Source: Burkholderiales bacterium 70-64 (GTDB taxonomy: Bacteria > Pseudomonadota > Gammaproteobacteria > Burkholderiales > Burkholderiaceae_E). From it: 64,000 nucleotides of DNA. The notes beneath the pieces are model-generated. The model ran no database searches, had not been told where the DNA came from, and saw only the letters and a program-made list of their open reading frames with translations. The DNA is taken from positions 1 through 64,000 of the forward strand of contig MKUQ01000014.1 in assembly GCA_001898645.1 (NCBI GenBank), given 5' to 3'. Position 1 is the first letter of the stretch. Every line of letters begins with the position of its first letter. This document shows, one piece after another, positions 17,643 to 25,926 of this stretch. The translations under genes were made by a program, and so were the position numbers.

Positions 17643-19877
17643 TCAGAACTTCGCGGTCATGGTCACCGCCACCGTCCTCGGGGCGCCGGCGTAGTAGGAC
17701 GTGCCGGCATTGAGGTCGGTGCTGTTCGGCGTGATCATCCCGATGTAGCGCTTGTCGAAGAGGTTGAGCACGGAAGCGTGGATGCCGACGTCCTGCAACG
17801 CTCCGACGTTTCGCCAGCGATAGCCCAGGTGCACGTCGGCGACCCAGTAGGCGTCGACCTCTTCCTTCTGCAGGATGTCGCCGTAGCGCTTGCCGGTGTA
17901 GCGCACCATTGGCGAAACGCTCCAGTCGCCGCTGCGCCAGTCCAGTCCGAAGCGGCCCAGGACGCGGGCGGCATTGGGCACCTGCTTGCCGTCGGTGGGC
18001 GTCGGGGTGCCGCTGCGCGTCAGGATGTCGCCGTCGAAGGCGAAGCGGTTGTAGGACGCGGCGAACAGCGCCGACAGGCTGGCGCTGACGCGATAGCTGC
18101 CCTCCAGCTCGACCCCCTTGCCGATCGTGCGCGCCGTGCACTGGTTGTAGCTGACGCCGACCGTCGGATCGAAGACGTTGACCTGTCCGTTGCGAGCGCG
18201 CGAGTAGTAGATGCTCGAGGCCAGGGACAGGCGCTCGCCGGCGTAGCGCACGCCGAGATCCACGTTGTCGGAGACCTCGGGCTCGAGCTTGCCGATGACG
18301 TCCTGGAGGGTGACGCCCTTGCTCACGAAGGCGTTCCGGTTGGCGATGTAGGTGTTGATCGTCGCGCCCGAATTCGTTCCGCCGACCCGGCGGCCGTAGG
18401 CCGCGGTCAATGCCGTGTCAGGGGTCAGGTCGTAGCGCAGGGAGAGGTTCGGCAGCAGGGTGCGCAGGTCCTTCGATTCGATCTGCATCCACGGGTCGCG
18501 GGGCGGGTTCGCTGCCAGGGCGCCGTCGTAGCTGCCGTCGGGCAGGCCGGCGGCATTGAAATAGGACAGCGACGGGACGTACTCCTCCATCAGCCGCAGT
18601 CCGCCGGACAGCGTGGCCGGGCCCAGGCGTCCGGTCAGCTGGACGAAGGGACTGCGGTACTTGTGGTCCCCGTGCTTCGACAGCAGGGCCCATTGGGCAA
18701 AGGTGAGGCTGCCGTCGGCATTGATGCCGTAGTCCTTCTGGTACACCGGCGGCGGCGGCGACTCGAGCGTCATCCACCAGTAGCCCGCCGCGAGATCGAC
18801 ATTACGCGACAGCTTCAGGTCGTACTGGGCCAGCAGGCCGGTCTGCTTGTGCTCGATGTCCCAGCGCCGGACGCGGTTGACGCCGGCGCCGAACATCATG
18901 TAGCCGTCGTCGTCCAGGTAGTGCGTGCGCAAGGTGAAACGCCCGTTCTCGCCGACCGGCAGGATCAGGTTGGCCATCAGCGCGATGTCATCGAACTCCT
19001 GCCGGTTGAAGCCGTAATAGAGCTGCTGCTGGGCGGGATTGCGCACCTCGTCGTAGTCGAAGCGGCGCCAGTTCGACTTGTCCTGCGCCTGGGCGTAGTT
19101 CATCGCCCGGTAGTCGTTGGCGGCGATGTGGTTGAACAGGGCGAACACCTCGATGCGCGCGCCGTTCGAGAACGGCTGGGCGAGCCCGAACATGGCATTG
19201 CGGCGCTCCGACTGGCCGGCGCCTTTCCATTTGTCGGTCTGCATGTCGGAGGCGGAGACGAAGAACGCGGTGCCGGCGGGCCCGACGCTGCCGCTGTCCA
19301 GCCTGGCGAAGGTCCTGCGGAAACCGAACGAGCCGAAACCCTGGGAGGCCTCGATGCCGAACTGCTTCTCCGGCCGGCGCAGCGTCATGTCGGCCACGCC
19401 CAGGATGTTGGAGACGCCGAGGCCGACGCCGGCGGGCATGGCGCCGCGGTAGAGGTCGTACGCGCCGATGTTCTCGAGATCGAACAGGTCCGCGCCGCCC
19501 GGCCCGATGGTGGTCGGCATGCCGTCCACCGTGAAGGTGATGCCGCCTCCGCCGCCGGCGGTCCTGCCGCGCAGGTTCAGGTTGCGGTTGGCCGAGATGC
19601 CGTAGGCATCGGCGGTCTCGGTGTTCACGGAGGGCATCAGGTCGAACAGGCGGAAGGTGCTCGTCTGCGCCGGGCCGCCGAGAACGCCGATGCCTTCGCG
19701 CGACACCGAGTCGTGCGCCCAGGGCAGCGGGTCGGGTTGCGTCAGCGGCGCGTCCTTCGGCGAGGGAACGACGACGTCGGGCAGGGTGACTTCGGCGGCC
19801 GCCGCCTGGGAGGCGGCGAACAGGGCGGCGAGCGCGGCGGCAAGGACTTTCTTCCGTGGGTGCATGAGGGATGCCAT
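17643..19877 (-). CDS. TonB-dependent receptor (TBDR3)
   Basis: About 744 aa; N-terminal signal MHPRKKVLAAALAALFAASQAAAAEVTLPDVVV; plug and C-terminal NLFDKRYIGMITPNSTDLNAGTSYYAGAPRTVAVTMTAKF. Confidence 0.92.
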   Translation of the reverse strand: MASLMHPRKKVLAAALAALFAASQAAAAEVTLPDVVVPSPKDAPLTQPDPLPWAHDSVSREGIGVLGGPAQTSTFRLFDLMPSVNTETADAYGISANRNLNLRGRTAGGGGGITFTVDGMPTTIGPGGADLFDLENIGAYDLYRGAMPAGVGLGVSNILGVADMTLRRPEKQFGIEASQGFGSFGFRRTFARLDSGSVGPAGTAFFVSASDMQTDKWKGAGQSERRNAMFGLAQPFSNGARIEVFALFNHIAANDYRAMNYAQAQDKSNWRRFDYDEVRNPAQQQLYYGFNRQEFDDIALMANLILPVGENGRFTLRTHYLDDDGYMMFGAGVNRVRRWDIEHKQTGLLAQYDLKLSRNVDLAAGYWWMTLESPPPPVYQKDYGINADGSLTFAQWALLSKHGDHKYRSPFVQLTGRLGPATLSGGLRLMEEYVPSLSYFNAAGLPDGSYDGALAANPPRDPWMQIESKDLRTLLPNLSLRYDLTPDTALTAAYGRRVGGTNSGATINTYIANRNAFVSKGVTLQDVIGKLEPEVSDNVDLGVRYAGERLSLASSIYYSRARNGQVNVFDPTVGVSYNQCTARTIGKGVELEGSYRVSASLSALFAASYNRFAFDGDILTRSGTPTPTDGKQVPNAARVLGRFGLDWRSGDWSVSPMVRYTGKRYGDILQKEEVDAYWVADVHLGYRWRNVGALQDVGIHASVLNLFDKRYIGMITPNSTDLNAGTSYYAGAPRTVAVTMTAKF

Positions 19878-19885
19878 CTGTCGAT

Positions 19886-20929
19886 TCAGTTCGTTCCGTT
19901 GAGGATTGCCCGGGCTTCCTCGGCGTCGATCGCGATGCCGAAGAAGCGCCGGTAGAAGTCGCGCGTCTCGCGGACCGGGTCGAGGTCCGCGAATCGCGCC
20001 GGGTGCAGCGCCCGGGCGGTCCACAGCACGCCGAGGCATTGCTCGACGCCGGGCGCGAGCCAGGGCGTGGCGCCCACCGGCACCGCGTGGACCCGCTGTC
20101 CCCTGACCGCGCTCATGGCGGCGAAGCGCGGGTCGGCGAGCAGCGCATCGCGTTCCTCGCGCGACCAGACGATCAGCACCTCGGGATCGGCCCGCAGCAG
20201 GGCTTCCGACGTCATGGCCGCCTGCCCGGCAGCGAGGCCATGACGGCCGACGTTGTCGCCGCCGGCAGCCGACAGCGTCCAGTCCGCGATGCGCGCCGGT
20301 TGCGACATGGTCTTCATGCGCAGGAACGCGACGCGCGGCGGCCGCGGCCGCTCGCCGGCCGCCAGGCCGGCGGCGATCCGCGCGACGTTCTCCTCGCACG
20401 AGCGGCGGAACTCGGCCGCCCGTTCCCGCGCCTGCAGGACCTCGCCCAGCAGCTCGGCGGTGCGCATCAGGTCGCCGAAGCCGTTCCACTCGAAGAGCAG
20501 CACCGGCAGGCCGACCGCCTCGATCACGGGCACGGCGCCGCGCGACGAGGCCAGCACGACGCCGGGTGCGAGCGCGAGCAGGGCCTCGACATTGGGCTGG
20601 CCGTCGCTGCCGGCCACTACCGGCAGCTCGGCCAGGCGCGGCCCCAAGCGACGCTGCATCGCCCAGTAGCTCGTCCGGAAGAACGGCGGCAGGCCGCTGC
20701 CGATGAGGTCGCTTCGGCCGAGCATGAACACGAAGCTGTTCAGCGGCGCCACCGCTCCCAGGATCGCCGTCCGCTCGACCCGGGCCGGCACGGCCACCTG
20801 CCGGCCCGCGAGGTCGGTGACGCCGTCCCGTGCCCACGACGCGGCGCAGGACAGCGCGAGCAGCAGGCAGAGTGCGATCCGCCGCGCGGCGCGCGTCGGA
20901 TCGCCTGCCCGCAGGGAGGCCTGTTTCAT
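19886..20929 (-). CDS. ABC transporter substrate-binding protein, class III (SBP4)
   Basis: DGVTDLAGRQVAVPARVERTAILGAVAPLNSFVFMLGRSDLIGSGLPPFFRTSYWAMQRRLGP... Confidence 0.87.
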   Translation of the reverse strand: MKQASLRAGDPTRAARRIALCLLLALSCAASWARDGVTDLAGRQVAVPARVERTAILGAVAPLNSFVFMLGRSDLIGSGLPPFFRTSYWAMQRRLGPRLAELPVVAGSDGQPNVEALLALAPGVVLASSRGAVPVIEAVGLPVLLFEWNGFGDLMRTAELLGEVLQARERAAEFRRSCEENVARIAAGLAAGERPRPPRVAFLRMKTMSQPARIADWTLSAAGGDNVGRHGLAAGQAAMTSEALLRADPEVLIVWSREERDALLADPRFAAMSAVRGQRVHAVPVGATPWLAPGVEQCLGVLWTARALHPARFADLDPVRETRDFYRRFFGIAIDAEEARAILNGTN

Positions 20930-20960
20930 GAAGCCGGCCCGAGAGGCGTCGGTGGCCCGG

Positions 20961-23285
20961 TCAGAACCTCCCGCTGAGCGTCACTGCCACCGTGCGCGGC
21001 GCGCCCGGCAGGTAGCTCGGCAGCCCGCCGACCGCGTAGTCGTTGGTGTTGATGATCCCGATGTAGCGCTTGTCGAAGATGTTGGTGACCGACAGCCCGA
21101 TGCCCAGGTTCTGCAGCCCGGCGACGTTCCCGAGCGCGTAGTCGATGCCCAGGTCGGCGACGGCATAGCCCGCCACCGCCTGGTCCTCCACCGTGCCGCC
21201 GAAGCGCCGTCCGGTGTAGCGCACCAGCGGCGCGATCGACCACGATCCGAGCCGCCACACCGCGCCGATGCTGGCCATCTGCCTCGGCGAGTCCTGCATC
21301 TGCTTGCCCTTGGTGTTCACGATCGTCCCGCTGCCGGTGCGCGCGTCCTCGCTGTACTCGGCGCGATTCAGCGAGAGCGAGAAGTAGACGTCGAGGTTGC
21401 GCGTCGGAGCGGCCCCGACTTCCAGCTCGATCCCGGTCGCCTGCGCCTTGGCCACGCTCTGGTGGTAGGCCACGCCGACTGCCGGATCGAACAGGCTGAG
21501 CTGCTTGTTGGTGTAGCGGATGTGATAGAGCGTCGGGGCGATGTAGGCGTTGCCCATGACGAAGCGCGCGCCCACGTCGAAGTTTTCCGACAGCTCCGGC
21601 CGCAGCCTCGACCAGATGTCGTCGAAGCGCAGCCCGGCGGCGGCGAACGCGGCCCGGTTGGTCGTGAACGCGCTGGCCACCGAGCCCCAGTTCTGCCGCC
21701 CGTAGGTGCGCCCGTAGCTCGCCCGCAGCAGCGTGCTGTCCGAGACGGGGTAGGTGACGCCCAGGTTGGGCAGCCACTCCTGGAGCTTGCGGCTGTTCGA
21801 GTACATGTCCGGGTCGACCTGCGGATTGCTGTCGAACACCGACTTGTACGAGACGTCGGGCGCCGTGTTGCCGAGGTAGTAGGTGAACGACGGGTCGCGG
21901 TAGTTCATGTACCGCAGGCCCGCCGTCGCCTCGGCCTTGCCGAGCCGGGTCGTGACCGACACGTAGGGGTTGTGGTAGGCATGGCGCGTCGTCTTCGCCA
22001 GCGTGGTCCAGCGCTCGAAGCGCAGGCTGCCGTCGGCATTGATGCGGTACAGGCGCTGGGCCGTGGGCGGCGGCGGCGCTTCGCTGCTCTGGTACCAGTA
22101 GCCGACGGCCAGCTCGCCCCACGCGTGCTTCGATTCGTGGCGCAGGTCGAAGCCGTAGGTGTCGTGGACGATCTCCCACCACGTGATGCCGGGCGCGCCG
22201 AGCGTGTTGGCGCCCGACAGCGAGTAGCCCTCCTCCTTCCAGTAGTAGGGCTTGAACACCAGGCGGGAGCTCTCGCCGGTCAGCAGCGTGACCCGGCCCA
22301 GGTAGGCGTCGTTGGTGTAGTTCTGGCGGTTGAAGCCGTGGTAGAGGATGTCCTGCGCGGGGTTGCCGGTGAGCTGCGCGTTGTACTCGAAGCTGCGATA
22401 CGTGGAGGGGTCCTGCACCTGCGCGTAGCTCAGCGCCCGGTACTCGTTCCACTCGACCTTGTGGTGCACGCCGAACAGCTCGATCGCCAGCCGCTCGCCG
22501 ACGTCGATGTGCAGGCCGAACTCGCCGTTCCAGCGCTCCGACTCCCCGGGACCGCGCCACTTGTCGGCACTGGTGTCCGAGGCGGACACGAAGAACCGCA
22601 CCGGCGCCGCGGACAACTGCCCCGAATCGAGCCGCACGAACGTGCGGCGGAAGTTGTTCGATCCGAAAGCCTGCGACGCGGTGATGCCGAACGCCTGCTC
22701 CGGCCCGCGCAGCGTCATGTCGACCACCGACGAGTTGGAGAAGCCCAGCCCGCTTCCGGCCGGCACCGCGCCCCGCATCAGCGTGATGTCGCTCATGTTC
22801 TCGAGGTCGAACAAGTCGGCGCCGCCCTTGCCGTTGGCGAAGGCAGGCTCGCCCGCGATCGGCAGGCCGTTGACCGTGCGGCCCACGTGCGTGCCGCTCT
22901 TGCCCCGCACCCGGAAGCTCATCCGGTTGCCGAGGCCATAGGGATCGGCGCTCTGCATGTTCACCGACGGCGCCGTCTGCAGGGCCCTCCAGGGGTTCAC
23001 CTGGGCCGGGCCGCCGAGGACCCGGATCCCCTCGCGCCCGACGTGCGTCTCGGTGTTCGGCCGGTCATCGGGAGGATCGACCAGCCGGGCCGGCGCGGTC
23101 TCGCGCACCGTGACCTCGTCGAGCATGGCGTCCGCCGTGCGCGTCTCGGCCGCATCGGGAACGAGGGGCATGGCACACAGGGCGGCGGCAAGCGCGGCGG
23201 TGATCGGGGCGCGCCTCGGCGATCCGGCAAGGCGGGAGGCGCGGGGGCGCCGGCGAAGGGGCTGGGTCCTGGTGTGGTGGGGCAT
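20961..23285 (-). CDS. TonB-dependent receptor (TBDR4)
   Basis: 774 aa; plug MSFRVRGKSGTHVGRTVNGLPIAGEPAFANGKGGADLFDLENMSDITLMRGAVPAGSG; C-terminal DKRYIGIINTNDYAVGGLPSYLPGAPRTVAVTLSGRF. Confidence 0.93.
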   Translation of the reverse strand: MPHHTRTQPLRRRPRASRLAGSPRRAPITAALAAALCAMPLVPDAAETRTADAMLDEVTVRETAPARLVDPPDDRPNTETHVGREGIRVLGGPAQVNPWRALQTAPSVNMQSADPYGLGNRMSFRVRGKSGTHVGRTVNGLPIAGEPAFANGKGGADLFDLENMSDITLMRGAVPAGSGLGFSNSSVVDMTLRGPEQAFGITASQAFGSNNFRRTFVRLDSGQLSAAPVRFFVSASDTSADKWRGPGESERWNGEFGLHIDVGERLAIELFGVHHKVEWNEYRALSYAQVQDPSTYRSFEYNAQLTGNPAQDILYHGFNRQNYTNDAYLGRVTLLTGESSRLVFKPYYWKEEGYSLSGANTLGAPGITWWEIVHDTYGFDLRHESKHAWGELAVGYWYQSSEAPPPPTAQRLYRINADGSLRFERWTTLAKTTRHAYHNPYVSVTTRLGKAEATAGLRYMNYRDPSFTYYLGNTAPDVSYKSVFDSNPQVDPDMYSNSRKLQEWLPNLGVTYPVSDSTLLRASYGRTYGRQNWGSVASAFTTNRAAFAAAGLRFDDIWSRLRPELSENFDVGARFVMGNAYIAPTLYHIRYTNKQLSLFDPAVGVAYHQSVAKAQATGIELEVGAAPTRNLDVYFSLSLNRAEYSEDARTGSGTIVNTKGKQMQDSPRQMASIGAVWRLGSWSIAPLVRYTGRRFGGTVEDQAVAGYAVADLGIDYALGNVAGLQNLGIGLSVTNIFDKRYIGIINTNDYAVGGLPSYLPGAPRTVAVTLSGRF

Positions 23286-23292
23286 CGGATTT

Positions 23293-23316
23293 CGTTATGT
23301 TTGATTGTATATAACG
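23293..23316. promoter_or_regulatory. Putative Mo-box/ModE-like operator upstream of the TBDR4 operon
   Basis: CGTTATGTTTGATTGTATATAACG: perfect 6-bp arms CGTTAT/ATAACG with 12-nt spacing, immediately upstream of the TBDR4 start. Confidence 0.65.
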
Positions 23317-23473
23317 AAGAGCGACAAAGGCGCTTCGCGGTCGGACGGGCGCGCTGCCGGTCCGCGTCGGTGGGTCGTCAACCTCGAAAAAGGGAGGGCC
23401 GGTGCGGTCGAGCCCGGTTGCCGGCGCCGCTGTGGGCGTGCTGCTCACGGCGGGAAGGAAGTGGGCTCAGAAG

Positions 23474-23497
23474 CGGAATATAAGAGTTTATATAACG
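23474..23497. promoter_or_regulatory. Second, weaker Mo-box-like site in the TBDR4/cas intergenic region
   Basis: CGGAATATAAGAGTTTATATAACG: same 24-nt frame, one perfect arm (ATAACG), the other degenerate. Confidence 0.4.
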
Positions 23498-23669
23498 ATA
23501 GTAAAGTCGGGAGTGGGCCTTCGGTGTCAAGAGCGTTCGGCGGCCGGGAGCTGCCGCTTCTCCGCCCGAGGGCCGGATAGCCGGGTCGCTTCCGCCCGCG
23601 AACCTCAAGGCCGGGTCATCCGCGGCCGAAACCTCCGGTGTGGGTTAGTCCCCGTTCCACGAGCGCATC

Positions 23670-25418
23670 GTGGACGATCGACCGTCGAGGGTCCCGGCCA
23701 TGTCCGACACACCGGATTCCCAGCCCGATCTTCCGCTGCCGTTTCCTGAACTCGGCGGCGACTTGCCGCTGCTGCCGGTACGCATGCTCAACGAGTACCA
23801 GTATTGTCCGCGCCTCGCCTATCTCGAATGGGTTCAGGGCGAGTGGGCCGACTCGGCAGATACGGTGGAAGGCCGACACGCCCATCGGCGGGTGGACAAG
23901 CGATCGGGGGCCCTTCCGCCGGCCGACGAACTGCCCCAGGACGAAAAGCTGCACGCGCGATCGATCACCTTGTCGAGCAATCGACTCGGGTTGATCGCGA
24001 AAATGGATCTCGTCGAAAGCGAGGACGGCTTCGTCGTTCCGGTCGACTACAAGCGCGGCAAGCGACCGCATGTCTCCGGTGGCGCCTACGACCCTGAGCG
24101 CGTGCAGCTCTGCGCCCAGGCACTGATCCTCGAGGAGCACGGCTATCGGGTGCGCGAAGGCGTGCTGTACTTCGCAGGCAGTCGCGAGCGTGTCCGCGTC
24201 GAGCTCGATGAAGAGCTTCGAGGGCTCACGCGCAACGCGATCGATGGGCTGAGGCTGGTCGCCGCCGGCGGGACGATTCCCCCGCCGCTGTCCGATAGTC
24301 CAAAATGCCCCCGGTGTTCGCTCGTCGGCATCTGCCTGCCCGACGAAGTCAACTTCCTGAAACGCGAGACCGCGCCGCCTCGTCCGCTCGCCGTGGGCCA
24401 CGACGAAGCGATGCCCGTCTACGTTCAGGCGCATCGCGCCAAGGTGAACAAGAACGGCGAGACCCTCGAAGTTACGGTCGAGGAAAAGCCCGCGGCGACC
24501 GCCCGCCTCTCGGAAGTGTCGCAACTCGTTCTGATGGGCAACGTCTATCTCACGACGCCGACCCTGCATGCCCTGATGGAACGGGAGATCACGGTGTGCT
24601 GGCACAGCTATGGCGGCTGGTTCATCGGGCACACGGTCGGCACCGGGCACAAGAATGTGGAGCTGCGAACGGCGCAATATCGCGCCAGCTTCGATGACGG
24701 CCGCTGCCTGCGGATCGCCCGCGGACTGGTCATCGCGAAGATCCAGAACGCGCGCACGCTGCTCCGGCGAAACTGGAAAGACGGCAGCGCACCGGAACCC
24801 CTGCTCGACGAATTCAAACGTGACATAGACCATGCGCGGCGCGTCGGAACCATGGCGGAACTGCTGGGAGTCGAAGGCAACGCCGCGGCGCGCTACTTCC
24901 GTCACTTCAGGCAAATGCTGCCACGCGAGGGCGACGCTGCCAGCTTTGCCTTCGACTTCGAGCGCCGCAATCGCCGGCCGCCGACCGATCCCGTCAATGC
25001 GATGCTCTCGTTCGGATACGCGCTGCTCGTCCGGGCCTGGACGGTCTGCCTGAGTGCGGTGGGGCTCGACCCTTATCGCGGCTTCTACCACCAGCCGCGC
25101 TACGGAAGGCCCGCGCTGGCCCTGGATCTGATGGAGCCGTTCCGCCCGCTGATTGCCGAATCGAGCGTGATCCAGGCGATCAACAACGGGGAGATCAAGC
25201 CGACGGATTTCGTCAGCGCCGCGGGCAGCGTTGCGCTGGATGCGGACGGCCGCAAACGGTTCATCGCAGCATTCGAGCGTCGACTCGGGCACGAGATCAC
25301 CCACCCCTTGTTCGGCTACAAGGTGAGCTATCGCCGGCTGCTGGAACTGCAGGCGCGCCTCTTCGGGCGCTACCTTCTCGGCGAGCTCGACGACTATCCG
25401 AACTTCGTCACGCGCTGA
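23670..25418 (+). CDS. cas4-cas1: CRISPR-associated Cas4-Cas1 fusion (type I-G)
   Basis: N-terminal Cas4 (LNEYQYCPRLAYLEW...CPRCSLVGICLPDE) fused to Cas1 (NVYLTTPTLHALMEREITVCWHSYGGWFIGHTVG...DPVNAMLSFGYALLVRAWTVCLSAVGLDPYRGFYHQPRYGRPALALDLMEPFRPLIAESSVI). Confidence 0.97.
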   Translation: MDDRPSRVPAMSDTPDSQPDLPLPFPELGGDLPLLPVRMLNEYQYCPRLAYLEWVQGEWADSADTVEGRHAHRRVDKRSGALPPADELPQDEKLHARSITLSSNRLGLIAKMDLVESEDGFVVPVDYKRGKRPHVSGGAYDPERVQLCAQALILEEHGYRVREGVLYFAGSRERVRVELDEELRGLTRNAIDGLRLVAAGGTIPPPLSDSPKCPRCSLVGICLPDEVNFLKRETAPPRPLAVGHDEAMPVYVQAHRAKVNKNGETLEVTVEEKPAATARLSEVSQLVLMGNVYLTTPTLHALMEREITVCWHSYGGWFIGHTVGTGHKNVELRTAQYRASFDDGRCLRIARGLVIAKIQNARTLLRRNWKDGSAPEPLLDEFKRDIDHARRVGTMAELLGVEGNAAARYFRHFRQMLPREGDAASFAFDFERRNRRPPTDPVNAMLSFGYALLVRAWTVCLSAVGLDPYRGFYHQPRYGRPALALDLMEPFRPLIAESSVIQAINNGEIKPTDFVSAAGSVALDADGRKRFIAAFERRLGHEITHPLFGYKVSYRRLLELQARLFGRYLLGELDDYPNFVTR

Positions 25419-25427
25419 CGATGCGCC

Positions 25428-25721
25428 ATGGAAGAGCGCCTTTACATCGTCACCTACGACATCGCCGACCAGAAACGTTGGCGAGCCGTATTCAAGCTGA
25501 TGAATGGATACGGCGAGTGGGCTCAGCTCTCGGTATTCCAGTGCCGACTATCGCGCCGACGACACGCGGACATGATTGCCACGCTCGACCAGATCATTCA
25601 CCATGCCGAAGACCACGTGCTGGTGATCGACATCGGCTTGGCCGAGCGAGTGGATCCGAAAGTCGTGAGTCTGGGGAAACGGGCATTCGAGCCGGTTGCC
25701 CGATCTCCGCTGATCGTGTGA
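25428..25721 (+). CDS. cas2: CRISPR-associated endoribonuclease Cas2
   Basis: MEERLYIVTYDIADQKRWRAVFKLMNGYGEWAQLSVFQCRLSRRRHADM...; directly downstream of cas4-cas1. Confidence 0.96.
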   Translation: MEERLYIVTYDIADQKRWRAVFKLMNGYGEWAQLSVFQCRLSRRRHADMIATLDQIIHHAEDHVLVIDIGLAERVDPKVVSLGKRAFEPVARSPLIV

Positions 25722-25926
25722 ATAGGCTGCCCCCGCTGCGCGAGCGCTGATATGCGGACACGTGCCGTTACGAGCGCTCGCGTCGCGTAAGTTCTTTAAC
25801 AATAAGGAAAATTCCGGGATCGGCGCATGCGGCTGCGCCGATCCCGTTATACTGGCCGCGCGAATTTCGCCAGCGCTCGCAGCGCGTCCCTGGGAGGCAC
25901 GCCGGATGAGGGACGCGAGATGGGCT
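25722..25926 (+). promoter_or_regulatory. CRISPR leader
   Basis: Intergenic segment between cas2 and the first repeat. Contains an A/T-rich patch, a 12-bp perfect hairpin (25816-25845) and a TATACT -10-like element (about 25848). The decayed repeats are at the opposite end of the array. Confidence 0.75.

Noticed and set aside
17115-19955. 946-aa + strand ORF (and similar long + ORFs at 15638..17713 and 20703..23483)
   Set aside because: Opposite well-supported TBDR, SBP and radical SAM genes; the translations show no recognisable domain.
2279-23285. Reading the 2-23 kb locus as a cobalamin or plain iron-siderophore uptake cluster
   Set aside because: Not fully excluded, since FecCD/BtuCD-type proteins fit B12 or Fe as well. 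I saw no B12 biosynthesis genes or obvious cobalamin riboswitch, and the operators look like Mo-boxes rather than Fur boxes, so it is not my preferred reading.
23616-25304. 562-aa minus-strand ORF over cas4-cas1
   Set aside because: Antisense shadow of the Cas4-Cas1 fusion, which has clear motifs on the + strand.
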